Under the pieces are notes generated by a model that saw nothing but the letters and a program-made list of their open reading frames with translations, was not told the origin of the DNA and did no database searches. A program made the position numbers and the translations under genes. DNA of 64,000 nt from Lysobacterales bacterium PRO7 (lineage in GTDB: Bacteria; Pseudomonadota; Gammaproteobacteria; Xanthomonadales; Rhodanobacteraceae), in contig QWHH01000012.1 of assembly GCA_021404785.1 (NCBI GenBank), positions 1-64,000 on the forward strand, in the 5' to 3' direction. The stretch's first letter is position 1, and the number at the start of each line of letters is the position of its first letter. Shown here piece by piece: positions 27,635-36,659 of the stretch.

Positions 27635-28324
27635 ATGGGCAATCTGGTCGAAATCCGCAATGTCAGCAAAGTCTACGAGCGCGGCAAGCAGAAGGTCGAA
27701 GTGCTGCACCACATCGACCTCGACATCGCGCAGGGCGATTTCCTCGCCTTGATGGGTCCGTCGGGTTCGGGCAAGACCACGTTGCTGAACCTGATCGGCG
27801 GGCTGGATTCGCCCAGCGACGGCAGCATTGCCGTGGGCGGCGCGCGCATCGACCAGCTCGGTCAGGGCGCGCTCGCGAAATGGCGCGCGGCGAATGTCGG
27901 TTTCGTGTTCCAGTTCTACAACCTGTTGCCGATGCTCAGCGCGCAGAAGAACGTGGAACTGCCGCTGCTGTTGACCAAGCTGTCGGCGGCGCAGCGCAAG
28001 AAGAACGCGAGCGTCGCCCTGCAACTGGTCGGTCTTGCCGATCGCGCCACGCACAAACCGACCGAGCTTTCGGGTGGCCAGCAGCAACGCGTGGCGATCG
28101 CGCGCGCGATCGTGTCCGATCCTTCATTGCTGGTGTGCGACGAGCCGACCGGCGACCTCGATCGCCAGTCCGCAGAAGATGTCCTCAAATTGCTGCAGAC
28201 GCTCAATCGCGAACACGGCAAGACCATCGTCATGGTCACGCATGACCCCAAGGCCGCCGAACATGCGCGCCAGACCCTGCATCTGGACAAGGGCACGCTC
28301 GTTGAACAAGCCGCGCATGCCTGA
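27635..28324 (+). CDS. ABC transporter ATPase, MacB/LolD type
   Basis: A 229-residue nucleotide-binding subunit. It has Walker [10 protein letters not shown], the Q-loop region [12 protein letters not shown] typical of the LolD/MacB group, signature LSGGQQQR, Walker [13 protein letters not shown] and the H-loop VTHD. It powers the two permeases encoded downstream. It starts 24 bases after the adaptor gene with GAGGA before the ATG. Confidence 0.95.
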   Translation: MGNLVEIRNVSKVYERGKQKVEVLHHIDLDIAQGDFLALMGPSGSGKTTLLNLIGGLDSPSDGSIAVGGARIDQLGQGALAKWRAANVGFVFQFYNLLPMLSAQKNVELPLLLTKLSAAQRKKNASVALQLVGLADRATHKPTELSGGQQQRVAIARAIVSDPSLLVCDEPTGDLDRQSAEDVLKLLQTLNREHGKTIVMVTHDPKAAEHARQTLHLDKGTLVEQAAHA

Positions 28325-28336
28325 GGGAGCATTGTC

Positions 28337-29503
28337 ATGAAATATTTCCATCTGATCTGGGCCGCGCTGTTCCGGCGCAAGACGCGCACGATCCTGACCC
28401 TGGTCTCGATCATCGCCGCGTTCCTGCTGTTCGGATTGCTCGATGCCGTTCGGGTTTCGTTCGAGCAGGCCGGCCAGAGCGCGAATGGCGCCGAGCGCCT
28501 GCAGACCGGCGCGCGCCTGTCCTTCATCGAAACTTTGCCGTTCAGTCTCGGCGCGCAGATCGAGCGCGTGCCGGGCGTGAGTGCGGTTGCCTACGCGAAT
28601 TGGTTCGGCGGCGCCTACCAGGATGCGCACAATCAGATATTCACGTTTGCGGTGAGCCCGAACTACATCGACATGTACCCGGAGTTCGTGCTCGATGCGG
28701 CGCAACGCAAGACCTGGGATACCGACCTCAACGGTGTCGTGGTCGGCTCGGTGCTGGCCAAGCGCTACAACTGGAAAGTCGGCGACAAGTTGCCGTTGAT
28801 GTCGCAGATCTTCCCGAACAAGGAAGGCAGCAAGAACTGGAATTTCACCATCGACGGCATCCTGCATTCCAAGGATCCGAACCAGAACGGCTTCTTCGAC
28901 GCCATCGTGCTGATGCACTGGAAAAATTTTGACGAAACCACGCCCTACAACCGCGGCCAGGTGGGCTGGTACATCTCGCATGTGACCGATGTGAACCAGT
29001 CCGACCGCGTGGCCAAGGCGATCGACGCGCTGTCGGCGAATTCCGATCACGAAACCAAGACCCAGACCGAGCAGGCGGCCAGTGCAAATTGGGTCAAGCA
29101 GATGATGAACATCGGCCTGATCGTCACCTCGATCATGGGCGCGGTGTTCTTCACCCTGCTGCTGCTCACCGGCAACACCATGATGCAGGCGGTGCGCGAG
29201 CGCACCTCGGAACTGGCCGTGCTCAAGACGATCGGATTCTCCAACACGAGCGTGCTCGGCATGGTGCTGGCCGAATCGGTCTTGCTGCTGGTGCTCGGCG
29301 GCGTGATCGGGCTGGGGCTGGTCAGCATCCTTGCGCCAGCCATCTCCGCCGGCAGCGGCGGCATGCTGCATCTGCCGAGTGTGGGCGCCAGCAGCTGGGC
29401 GCTCGGCATCGCACTCGCGCTGGGCATCGGATTCGTCGTCGGCGCGCTGCCGGCAATGCGCGCGATGCGGTTGAACATCGTCGACGCGCTGGCCGGACGC
29501 TGA
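28337..29503 (+). CDS. ABC transporter permease, MacB/FtsX type (first)
   Basis: A 388-residue protein with the four-helix MacB/FtsX layout: one helix near residues 15-40, a large periplasmic domain (about 45-255), then three helices, with an FtsX-like core near [15 protein letters not shown]. Such transporters export substrates from the periplasmic side by a mechanotransmission cycle. It overlaps no neighbour but is 13 bases from the ATPase gene and 13 bases from the second permease gene, so all four are one operon. Confidence 0.9.
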   Translation: MKYFHLIWAALFRRKTRTILTLVSIIAAFLLFGLLDAVRVSFEQAGQSANGAERLQTGARLSFIETLPFSLGAQIERVPGVSAVAYANWFGGAYQDAHNQIFTFAVSPNYIDMYPEFVLDAAQRKTWDTDLNGVVVGSVLAKRYNWKVGDKLPLMSQIFPNKEGSKNWNFTIDGILHSKDPNQNGFFDAIVLMHWKNFDETTPYNRGQVGWYISHVTDVNQSDRVAKAIDALSANSDHETKTQTEQAASANWVKQMMNIGLIVTSIMGAVFFTLLLLTGNTMMQAVRERTSELAVLKTIGFSNTSVLGMVLAESVLLLVLGGVIGLGLVSILAPAISAGSGGMLHLPSVGASSWALGIALALGIGFVVGALPAMRAMRLNIVDALAGR

Positions 29504-29515
29504 GGAGAACAGCTA

Positions 29516-30835
29516 ATGAAATTCCTGAAAGGATTGCTCACCCTGATCGTCGTCTTCGCCGGCATCGCCGTGTTCCTCGTGTTGCCGTGGCCGGGACTGG
29601 CGGCGATCGTCGTGCTGCTCGGACTCTGGATGGCGCTGACCCGGCGCGGTCAGCAGGCGGCTTCGGTCGCCGCGATCGGCATCGCCACGCTGGCGCAACG
29701 CGCCGGTTCCGCGGCCGTTATTGTCGTCGGCATTGCCGGTGTGGTCGGCGTGCTCGTGGCCATGCTTGCGATGGCGCAAGGTTATGCCGACACCTTGCGC
29801 CGAACCGGCAGCGACGATACTGCGATCGTGCTGCGCGGCGCGTCCGCATCGGAAGTCTCGTCGGTGCTTGCGCACGACAGTGTGGTCGTGATCGAACAGG
29901 CTCCGGGCGTGGCCAGGGACGACGCCGGCAAACCGATCGTGTCGCCCGAGCTCGTGGTCGCGGCGAACCTGCTGGTGCGCGGAGCCAAGAATGACGACGA
30001 CATGGGCAGCGTGCAGTTGCGTGGCATCGGCGACGAGGCGTGGAAACTGCGCACGAACGCGAAGATCATCGCCGGGCGCAAATTCGAGCCGGGCAAGTAC
30101 GAACTGGTCGCCGGCAAGGGCGCGCAGGCGCATTTCGCCGGACTCGAACCCGGCGCGCAGATCAGGATCGGCAGCCGGGTCTGGACTGTCGCCGGCATCT
30201 TCGAAAGCGGCGATGCGCTGGATTCGGAAATCTGGGCCGATGCAAAAGTGGTCGGCGATACGTATCGTCGTGGCGCCAGCGTGACCAGCGTGTTCGCCAG
30301 ACTGACCAGTCCGGCTGCATTCGACTCGTTCAAGAACGCGCTCACCACTGACCCGCGCCTGCAGGTGGATGTCGACACCTCGCAGCACTATTTCAGCAAA
30401 CAATCCGAAGGCACCTCGAAAGCGATCCGCATCATCGGCATCGTGGTCGGCGTGATCATGGCGATCGGCGCGATCTTCGGCGCGCTCAACACCATGTTCG
30501 CCGCAGTCGCCGTGCGCGCGCGCGAGATCGCCACCCTGCGCGCGATCGGATTCCGCGGCTTGCCGGTCGTGGTCGCGGTGATGCTGGAGACGATGTTGCT
30601 GGCGCTGGCCGGCGGCGTGCTCGGCGGCCTGATTGCGTGGCTCGTATTCAATGGCTATTCGGCGTCAACCCTGAGCATGGGCAGCACGGGACAATTGATG
30701 TTCCAGTTCAATGTGGCGCCATCGGTGTTGTGGACGGGCATCAAGTGGGCGCTCGCGATCGGATTCGTCGGCGGCCTGTATCCGGCGTTGCGCGCCGCGC
30801 GCTTGCCGGTGACGGTGGCGTTACGCGAGCAGTGA
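29516..30835 (+). CDS. ABC transporter permease, MacB/FtsX type (second)
   Basis: A 439-residue permease with two helices near the N-terminus (about 7-40, and a further one at 60-90) and a periplasmic domain (about 95-300). Three C-terminal helices include VRAREIATLRAIGFRGLPVV, the FtsX-type coupling region. It differs from the first permease in sequence and has an extra N-terminal hydrophobic segment. The two probably form a heterodimer with one kind of ATPase. Substrate unknown. Peptides, macrolides or lipid-linked molecules are possible. Confidence 0.9.
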   Translation: MKFLKGLLTLIVVFAGIAVFLVLPWPGLAAIVVLLGLWMALTRRGQQAASVAAIGIATLAQRAGSAAVIVVGIAGVVGVLVAMLAMAQGYADTLRRTGSDDTAIVLRGASASEVSSVLAHDSVVVIEQAPGVARDDAGKPIVSPELVVAANLLVRGAKNDDDMGSVQLRGIGDEAWKLRTNAKIIAGRKFEPGKYELVAGKGAQAHFAGLEPGAQIRIGSRVWTVAGIFESGDALDSEIWADAKVVGDTYRRGASVTSVFARLTSPAAFDSFKNALTTDPRLQVDVDTSQHYFSKQSEGTSKAIRIIGIVVGVIMAIGAIFGALNTMFAAVAVRAREIATLRAIGFRGLPVVVAVMLETMLLALAGGVLGGLIAWLVFNGYSASTLSMGSTGQLMFQFNVAPSVLWTGIKWALAIGFVGGLYPALRAARLPVTVALREQ

Positions 30836-31735
30836 TCAACGCGGCTTGGCTTTCGCCAGCGTGATCGCGACCACGCCAGCGAGAATGATGGCGGTGCCGA
30901 CGATATCCAGCGCGTGCACCGCCTCGCCGCCGAGCGCGACGCCGACGAGTACGGCCACCGGCGGATTGACGTAGGCATAGCTCGTCGCCAGCGCCGGGCG
31001 CACGTTGTGCAGCAGGTAGATGTACGCGGTGAATCCGACGATGGAACCGGCGACGATCAGGTAAGCGAGCGCGAGCGTGGCATGCGCAGACGGCACATGC
31101 GTGAAACGCTCGCCGGCCACCAGCGCCATCAAACCCAGCGGAATGCCGCCGCAGATCATCTGCGCGGCGGCGCCCATCGCCGGCGCGGGCATGTCGCGAC
31201 GTCGGCTCCAGATGGAACCGAAGGCCCAGCCGGCAGCTGCCAATACCAGCGCCGCGGCGCCAAGCGGCGAGGCACGCAGGCCGTTGCCGAGATTGAGCAC
31301 CACGACACCGGCAAAGCCGATGATGAGTCCGAGCCATTCGAGCCGGGTTGGCCACTGGCCGTAGAGTCCCGCGAAAATCGCCATGAATAGGCCGACGCTG
31401 GCGACCGCGACGGCCGCGATTCCGGATGGCACGGTCTGTTCGGCGTAGCACACCAGGCCGTTGCCGAGACCAAGCAGGAATACCGAGGTGATCAGGCAGT
31501 TGAACCATTGCTGGCGCGTTGGCGCGGGCATGCCGCGCCAGCGCAAAAACGCGTACATCAAGCCGCCAGCGATCGGAAAGCGGATCGCCGCCATCAGGAA
31601 CGGCGGATAGTCGGCGACGCCGATGCGGATGGCAAGGTAGGTCGAACCCCAGATCAGGTATACGCCGATCAGCGCCAGCGGCACGAGGACGCGCGGCGAG
31701 GACAGTGCGGAATCGCCGGGTGCGGCATTGTTCAT
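30836..31735 (-). CDS. EamA/DMT-family transporter
   Basis: A 299-residue membrane protein with ten predicted helices in two EamA repeats. Recognisable stretches: GVYLIWGSTYLAIRIGVADYPPFLMAAIRF in the first half, and GSIVGFTAYIYLLHNVRPALATSYAYVNPPVAVLVG in the second (both read in parts). It resembles YedA-like exporters of amino acids or metabolites. The start at 31735 gives a typical family N-terminus; the frame is open 23 codons upstream. It ends convergent with, and 1 base after, the second ABC permease gene. Confidence 0.9.
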   Translation of the reverse strand: MNNAAPGDSALSSPRVLVPLALIGVYLIWGSTYLAIRIGVADYPPFLMAAIRFPIAGGLMYAFLRWRGMPAPTRQQWFNCLITSVFLLGLGNGLVCYAEQTVPSGIAAVAVASVGLFMAIFAGLYGQWPTRLEWLGLIIGFAGVVVLNLGNGLRASPLGAAALVLAAAGWAFGSIWSRRRDMPAPAMGAAAQMICGGIPLGLMALVAGERFTHVPSAHATLALAYLIVAGSIVGFTAYIYLLHNVRPALATSYAYVNPPVAVLVGVALGGEAVHALDIVGTAIILAGVVAITLAKAKPR

Positions 31736-31829
31736 CGAGGCACATCGAAAATCGGTTGCGCACTGTAACCGCTCACGGTGCCGTGCGACAGCGCCACTGG
31801 TCACATGCCGGACAGGGCCGTCGCCGGTT

Positions 31830-32105
31830 TCAGTGTTTCAGGGCGGCCGGATCGTTGCGCACGACCACAAATTCGCCTTCGATCACGCGAGGATCGCTAA
31901 CCCGCGAGGTCGTGTTGGCTGGCGCATGCGTACGCGTCAGCGCGCGCACGATGGCGACGACCGTGCCAATGAACGCGAACGCAAGCAGGGCAAAGAATCC
32001 GAGCACGACGATGCCGGCCACGAACACGATGGCAAGCACACCCAGCAACAAACGCAGGGCGGGATGCTGTGGGCGTTGGATCCATTGCCAGTGAAAAATG
32101 GCCAT
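31830..32105 (-). CDS. Small membrane protein of unknown function
   Basis: A 91-residue protein with one or two hydrophobic helices (about 20-58: LRLLLGVLAIVFVAGIVVLG and FALLAFAFIGTVVAIVRAL). A short polar C-terminal tail ends in DPRVIEGEFVVV. That tail is seen in a group of short Xanthomonadales proteins, but I do not recognise a function. The ATG at 32105 begins at MAIFHWQW. It is divergent from the Rieske protein gene across 61 bases. Confidence 0.6.
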   Translation of the reverse strand: MAIFHWQWIQRPQHPALRLLLGVLAIVFVAGIVVLGFFALLAFAFIGTVVAIVRALTRTHAPANTTSRVSDPRVIEGEFVVVRNDPAALKH

Positions 32106-32166
32106 GTCGCTTCCTGTGGCAGAATGATGACCGCGAATGCGGGTCGTGGAAGGGCTAGATACGCCA

Positions 32167-32499
32167 ATGGACGTTAGAAAATCGTTAGCCGGCATCGACG
32201 ACATCCCGGACGGAGGCGCCATCGCGGTACATGTGGACTCGAGTACGGGTGGCTTCGATTTGATCCTCACGCGAAGCGGCGAAAGCGTATCCGCATTTCA
32301 CAACGAGTGCCCGCACGCCGCCCGCCGCCTGGATTATGCGCCGGGGAAATTCCTGATCGACAACAGCATGCTCATTTGCGCCGCACATGGCGCGGTGTTC
32401 GGCCTGGAATCCGGGCACTGTTACGGTGGCCCATGCCGCGGCAGCGGTTTGCGTTCGGTGCGTGTGGAAATCATCGATGGGAAAGTTTGCCTGCCCTGA
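32167..32499 (+). CDS. Rieske [2Fe-2S] protein
   Basis: A 110-residue soluble Rieske domain. The cluster ligands fit C-x-H (NECPHAARRLDY) and C-x2-H (LICAAHGAVFGLESGHCYGG), followed by a GPCRG loop. It resembles the short Rieske ferredoxins that pass electrons to an oxygenase or reductase, but no such partner is encoded nearby. The ATG at 32167 is preferred. An in-frame ATG at 32137 would add ten residues. GGAAGGG lies 12 bases upstream, a little far for a ribosome-binding site. Confidence 0.88.
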   Translation: MDVRKSLAGIDDIPDGGAIAVHVDSSTGGFDLILTRSGESVSAFHNECPHAARRLDYAPGKFLIDNSMLICAAHGAVFGLESGHCYGGPCRGSGLRSVRVEIIDGKVCLP

Positions 32500-32505
32500 A
32501 TCCTT

Positions 32506-32859
32506 TCAATAGACCAGTGCGCGGACGTCGGTGCGAGCCGTGCTTCCTGCCATGCAGGTGAACGCGGGCGACATGCCGACGATCGACCGCGTCGACAGGC
32601 GCGAGCCGGTGACGGCGGTCGGCGCACTGAGCAGGTCGACGCGATAGCGCGTACCGGGCGCGAGATCGGCAAAGGCGAAGCCGGCGCTGGCGTCGGTGAC
32701 AAAAAATGCGGCGTTTTGGTTTTGCGTGTCGGTCAGGCGCACCACGGCTGCGCGCAATGGCTGACCGTGGTAGCCATAGGCAGTGCCGGATACGCTGCAT
32801 GTGTTTGCCGTAGCGACGGCGGGAACGCAAAGAACCAGAATCACGGCGAGACGGATCAT
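32506..32859 (-). CDS. Secreted protein with carboxypeptidase-regulatory-like domain
   Basis: A 117-residue protein with a signal peptide (1-18, ATA-NT). A short beta-sandwich follows, resembling the carboxypeptidase-regulatory-like fold: CSVSGTAYGYHGQPLRAAVVRL, then FAFADLAPGTRYRVDLL. Two cysteines (near residues 21 and 102) may form a disulfide. It has no obvious anchor. Function unknown. It ends 6 bases from the convergent Rieske gene. Confidence 0.7.
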   Translation of the reverse strand: MIRLAVILVLCVPAVATANTCSVSGTAYGYHGQPLRAAVVRLTDTQNQNAAFFVTDASAGFAFADLAPGTRYRVDLLSAPTAVTGSRLSTRSIVGMSPAFTCMAGSTARTDVRALVY

Positions 32860-32948
32860 GGCGAACCTCCGATTGATGCGTTACGCATCCGTGCGGAGCG
32901 GATTCCTGCGCCGATTCTAGCGCAACTCAGAAGCGGTGGCGTACCGCG

Positions 32949-34793
32949 TCAGCGGAACACCAGATTCACGGCGACCAGCATCACCACCAGCATCAGGATG
33001 GTCAGCGGCAGGCCGACGCGCACGAAATCGCGACTGGTGTAACCGCCGGGTCCGGCGACGATCAGGATGGTCGGGCTCGCGCCGGGAATGATGAACGTGT
33101 TCGACGTGGATATCGCTACCACAATGGCGAACGCGGCGGGATTGCCACCAGCGGCCAGTGCGATGTTGATCGCGATCGGCACCATCATCACCGCGGCGCC
33201 GACATGCGAAATCACCTGCGCGAACAGCAAGGTGATGATCGCCACGCAGGCTTCCAGCGCCCAGATCGGCAGGTGGCCGGCGTAGCGCATCAGTTCCTGC
33301 GCCAGCCATGCCGCCGCGCCGGTGGAATCCATCGCCCAGCCGAGCGGGATCAGGCAGGCCATGATGAAGATGGTTTTCCAGTTGATCGCGCGGTATGCCT
33401 CGTCCATGTTGAGCACGCCCGCGAGCAGCATGCCGACCGCGCCGGTCATCATCGCCACCGACAATTTGATGTCGGTGAACAGGCCCAGGCCCATGGCCAG
33501 CGCAAAAAATGCGACCGCGTGCCAGATCTTGGCCGGGCGGTGGTCTTCTTTCGGATAATCGGTGATGACGGCGATGTCGCGCTCTTCCGACGCCATCGCC
33601 AGATCGCGCCAGAACCCGTGCAGCACCAGGGTATCGCCGGCGCGCAGTGCGGTCTTGCGCACGTCTTCGCGGAACACTTCCTCGCCGCGGTACACGGCCA
33701 GCACGCTGATGCCGAAACGTTTGCGCAGGCGCAACTCGCCGACCTCCTGCTTGATGAAGCGCGAGGTCGGCGGCACCACCGCTTCGGCGATGCCGGCACG
33801 GTTCGGGTTGAACATGTCGCGGAACACGCGCAGGCGCGACTGCACGCGCAAAAGATTCAGGTTGGCGAACTCGTTCACCGCCTCGCGCTTGCCGAGCGCG
33901 CCGAGCACGGTGCCGACCCAGATCATGGTGTCCGCGGGCGGCGCCAGACGCGTTTCATCGCCATTCTTGATCGCCAGCATCAGCGGTGCGCCACGCAACG
34001 CCTCGGTTTCGGCGATGCTCATGCCGACCAGCGGGCTTTCGGCGGTGACGGTGAGTTCGAACACTTCGCCGTCGATGCCATAGGTTTCGGCAAAATAGGT
34101 TTCGGTGCGGCCGGGCGTGACGCCCTGCGATTCCTCGTCGCCCGGCAGCAACTTGCGCGTGAACAGCGCGAAGTAGGCCAGGCCCACGATCAGCAGCGGC
34201 AATCCGACCGGGGCGATCGCGAACAGCGAAAACGGTTCGATCGTCTGCGCGCCCGGTGGCAGGTTGCGGTTCGCGCTGGCAATCAGGTCGTTGAGCAGGA
34301 TCAGCGGCGAATTGCTGATCATCGTCATGTTGGTGCCGGCCAGGATGCAGCACGCCATCGGCAGCAGCAGGCGCGAAATCGGTACGCCGGTGCGTGCGCT
34401 GACGCGGCTGGCCACGGGCAGGAACAACGTCGCCAATGCCTGGCTCTGGATGATCGACGACAGCGCGCCAGCCATGGAATTGATGAGCAATCCCAGGCGC
34501 GACTCTATGCCGCCGGCCAGGCGCAGGATGAACGACGCAGCCTTGTTCAGCACGCCGGTGCGGTCCAGTCCCGCGCCCATGATCATGATCGCGAGCAGGG
34601 AGATCACCGCGTTGCCGGCAAAGCCATCGAACAGGCGCTCGACCGGAATCAGGCGCGTGATGCCGATGACGACGATGACCAGCAGTGCGACCAGGTCGGC
34701 ACGGATCCATTCGAGCACCAGCATCAACACCGTGAACGCGACCAGACCAAGCACGAGCATCATGTCGTGGCTGAGGACGAGTCCAGTGTTCAT
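32949..34793 (-). CDS. SLC13/DASS-type anion permease with TrkA-C domains
   Basis: A 614-residue transporter. About six helices lie in the N-terminal half (8-205), then two RCK C-terminal (TrkA-C) regulatory domains (about 220-395; TVTAESPLVGMSIAE and FGISVLAVYRGEEVFRED). About six more helices follow (410-614). Conserved transport-core stretches such as MTMISNSPLILLND and TSNTFIIPGASP are present, in positions where SLC13 proteins bind sodium and substrate. Substrates in the family include dicarboxylates, sulfate and arsenite. This one is not predictable from sequence alone. Confidence 0.88.
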   Translation of the reverse strand: MNTGLVLSHDMMLVLGLVAFTVLMLVLEWIRADLVALLVIVVIGITRLIPVERLFDGFAGNAVISLLAIMIMGAGLDRTGVLNKAASFILRLAGGIESRLGLLINSMAGALSSIIQSQALATLFLPVASRVSARTGVPISRLLLPMACCILAGTNMTMISNSPLILLNDLIASANRNLPPGAQTIEPFSLFAIAPVGLPLLIVGLAYFALFTRKLLPGDEESQGVTPGRTETYFAETYGIDGEVFELTVTAESPLVGMSIAETEALRGAPLMLAIKNGDETRLAPPADTMIWVGTVLGALGKREAVNEFANLNLLRVQSRLRVFRDMFNPNRAGIAEAVVPPTSRFIKQEVGELRLRKRFGISVLAVYRGEEVFREDVRKTALRAGDTLVLHGFWRDLAMASEERDIAVITDYPKEDHRPAKIWHAVAFFALAMGLGLFTDIKLSVAMMTGAVGMLLAGVLNMDEAYRAINWKTIFIMACLIPLGWAMDSTGAAAWLAQELMRYAGHLPIWALEACVAIITLLFAQVISHVGAAVMMVPIAINIALAAGGNPAAFAIVVAISTSNTFIIPGASPTILIVAGPGGYTSRDFVRVGLPLTILMLVVMLVAVNLVFR

Positions 34794-34845
34794 GTCAGGC
34801 CGTTCATCGGGGCTTGTTGTTGTTCGGCGGCGTCAGCGCTGAGAG

Positions 34846-35556
34846 TCAACAGCGTTCATAGAGCAGGTCCCAGACGCCGTGACCGAGCTTGCGTCCGCGT
34901 TTCTCGAAATGCGTCTGCGTGCGCCATGGTGGCTGCGCGACGGAACCATCCGCGCCGCCGAGGTTGCGCCAGCCGCTCGCGTTGTCCAGGACCTCGTGCA
35001 TCTGCGCCGCATAGTCCGCCCAGTCGGTTGCCAGATGCAAGCGTCCGCCGGCAGCCACGCGCGTTGCCAGTCTTGCCACGAATTCCGGCTGGATCAGGCG
35101 GCGCTTGTTCTGGCGTTTCTTCGGCCACGGATCGGGGAAGTAGATGCGCACCTCGCTCAGAGCCGCGCGTGCGATCGCCGCGTCCAGCACGCCGACAGTG
35201 TCGGAATTATACAAACGCACATTGTACACATTGGCGCCTGCCAGCGCGTTGAGCAGGCGGCCGACGCCCGGACGGTGCACTTCCACGCCGATGAAATCCT
35301 TGTCCGCTTCGCGCTGTGCCGACCACAGCAGCTGCTCGCCGTTGCCGAAGCCGATTTCCAGCACCAATGGCGCGCGCCGGCCAAACACGGCGGCGGCATC
35401 GAGCCGCGCCTGCGGATCGAGACCATAGCGTTGCCAGTGCGCATCGAATGCGCGTTGCTGCGCGGGCGTGAATCGGCCCTGACGCAGCACGAAGCTGCGG
35501 AGGTGGCGGGTGGTCGCGAGCGCGGCGGCGCCCGCGGAGTCAGGCAATGGTTCCAT
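34846..35556 (-). CDS. trmB: tRNA (guanine-N7-)-methyltransferase
   Basis: A 236-residue enzyme that makes m7G46 in tRNA from S-adenosylmethionine. Motifs: [14 protein letters not shown] for cofactor binding, [35 protein letters not shown] with the catalytic aspartate, and [11 protein letters not shown]. The ATG at 35556 falls inside the end of thiG (17-base overlap), so the two genes are translationally linked. An in-frame start 20 codons upstream lies deeper in thiG and is less likely. Confidence 0.95.
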   Translation of the reverse strand: MEPLPDSAGAAALATTRHLRSFVLRQGRFTPAQQRAFDAHWQRYGLDPQARLDAAAVFGRRAPLVLEIGFGNGEQLLWSAQREADKDFIGVEVHRPGVGRLLNALAGANVYNVRLYNSDTVGVLDAAIARAALSEVRIYFPDPWPKKRQNKRRLIQPEFVARLATRVAAGGRLHLATDWADYAAQMHEVLDNASGWRNLGGADGSVAQPPWRTQTHFEKRGRKLGHGVWDLLYERC

Positions 35557-36349
35557 CGATCGGACTCGATGCGGAAGCGTAGCGTTTGCGCGGGATGCGA
35601 CCGGCGCGAAATGCATCGCGCCCGGCTTCGACCGCCTTGCGCATCGCCGCGGCCATCAGCACCGGATCCTTCGCGCCGGCGATTGCGGTGTTCATCAGTA
35701 CGCCGTCGCAACCCAGTTCCATGGCGATGGCGGCATCGGATGCGGTGCCGACGCCGGCGTCGACGATGATCGGCACCTTCGCGTTCTCGACGATCTCGAG
35801 GATGTTCCAGCGGTTCTGGATGCCAAGGCCCGAGCCGATCGGCGCGGCCAGTGGCATCACCGCGACGCAGCCGATTTCCTCCAGCCGTTTGGCCAGGATC
35901 GGATCGTCGCTGGTGTAGACCATCACTTCGAACCTTTCCGCGACCAGGGTTTCGGCGGCCTTGAGCGTTTGCACGACATCCGGGAACAGCGTCTTCTGGT
36001 CGCCGAGGACTTCTAGCTTGACCAGGTTGTGCCCGTCGAGCAGCTCGCGCGCGAGGCGGCAGGTGCGCACGGCGTCGTCGGCGTTGTAGCAGCCGGCCGT
36101 GTTCGGCAAAATTGTATACTTTTGCGGCGGCAGCACGTCGAGCAGGTTCGGCGCATTGCGGTCTTGTCCGATATTCGTGCGCCGGATCGCCACGGTGACG
36201 ATTTGCGCGCCCGCCGCTTCGGTGGCGCGACGCGTTTCGTCCAGATCCGTGTACTTGCCGGTGCCAGTGAGCAGGCGCGAGCGGTAGGATATTCCGGCGA
36301 TGACCAGCGCGTCGTCGAATGTGGCGGCGGTTTTCAGTTGCGCATTCAT
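35540..36349 (-). CDS. thiG: Thiazole synthase
   Basis: A 269-residue TIM-barrel enzyme that builds the thiazole phosphate ring of thiamine from deoxyxylulose phosphate, dehydroglycine and ThiS-thiocarboxylate. Motifs: [12 protein letters not shown] near residue 25, [26 protein letters not shown] (a ThiG hallmark) and [35 protein letters not shown] and [18 protein letters not shown] with the phosphate-binding loop follow. It follows thiS by 3 bases, a standard pairing. Confidence 0.97.
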   Translation of the reverse strand: MNAQLKTAATFDDALVIAGISYRSRLLTGTGKYTDLDETRRATEAAGAQIVTVAIRRTNIGQDRNAPNLLDVLPPQKYTILPNTAGCYNADDAVRTCRLARELLDGHNLVKLEVLGDQKTLFPDVVQTLKAAETLVAERFEVMVYTSDDPILAKRLEEIGCVAVMPLAAPIGSGLGIQNRWNILEIVENAKVPIIVDAGVGTASDAAIAMELGCDGVLMNTAIAGAKDPVLMAAAMRKAVEAGRDAFRAGRIPRKRYASASSPIDGTIA

Positions 36350-36352
36350 GAT

Positions 36353-36556
36353 TCAACCTCCACCCAGCGCATGTACGATTTCGATGCGATCGCCATCGCG
36401 GATTTCGCGCTGCGCGTGCTCGCTCTTCGGCACGATTTCGTGATTGATCTCCACGGCGACGCGGCGTTGCGCGTAGCCGGCCTCGTCGAGCAGATCGCGC
36501 AGCGTGCGCCCTGCAGTGCAAGTGCGGGAGTCTCCATTCAGGACGATCGAGATCAT
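36353..36556 (-). CDS. thiS: Sulfur carrier protein ThiS
   Basis: A 67-residue beta-grasp protein. It ends in HALGGG, giving the diglycine C-terminus that is adenylated and converted to a thiocarboxylate for thiazole formation. It includes TLRDLLDEAGY and VAVEINHEIVPKSEHAQ typical of ThiS. It begins the thiS-thiG-trmB series on the minus strand. The activating enzyme ThiF is not in the window. Confidence 0.93.
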   Translation of the reverse strand: MISIVLNGDSRTCTAGRTLRDLLDEAGYAQRRVAVEINHEIVPKSEHAQREIRDGDRIEIVHALGGG

Positions 36557-36603
36557 TGCACTAGTTTAGCCGGTTGACCGTGCCGGTGAAATTCGCGGGC
36601 CGC

Positions 36604-36634
36604 AAAAAACCGCGCCCGGACTTGCCGGGCGCGG
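36604..36634 (-). terminator. Intrinsic terminator after the FecR-domain gene
   Basis: Perfect 10-base stem CCGCGCCCGG / CCGGGCGCGG with a 5-base loop. On the minus strand the stem is followed by six T. It lies 26 bases after the stop of the gene at 36660-39062 and before thiS. Confidence 0.9.
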
Positions 36635-36659
36635 TTCGCAGGATCACGGATGCTCGCGA

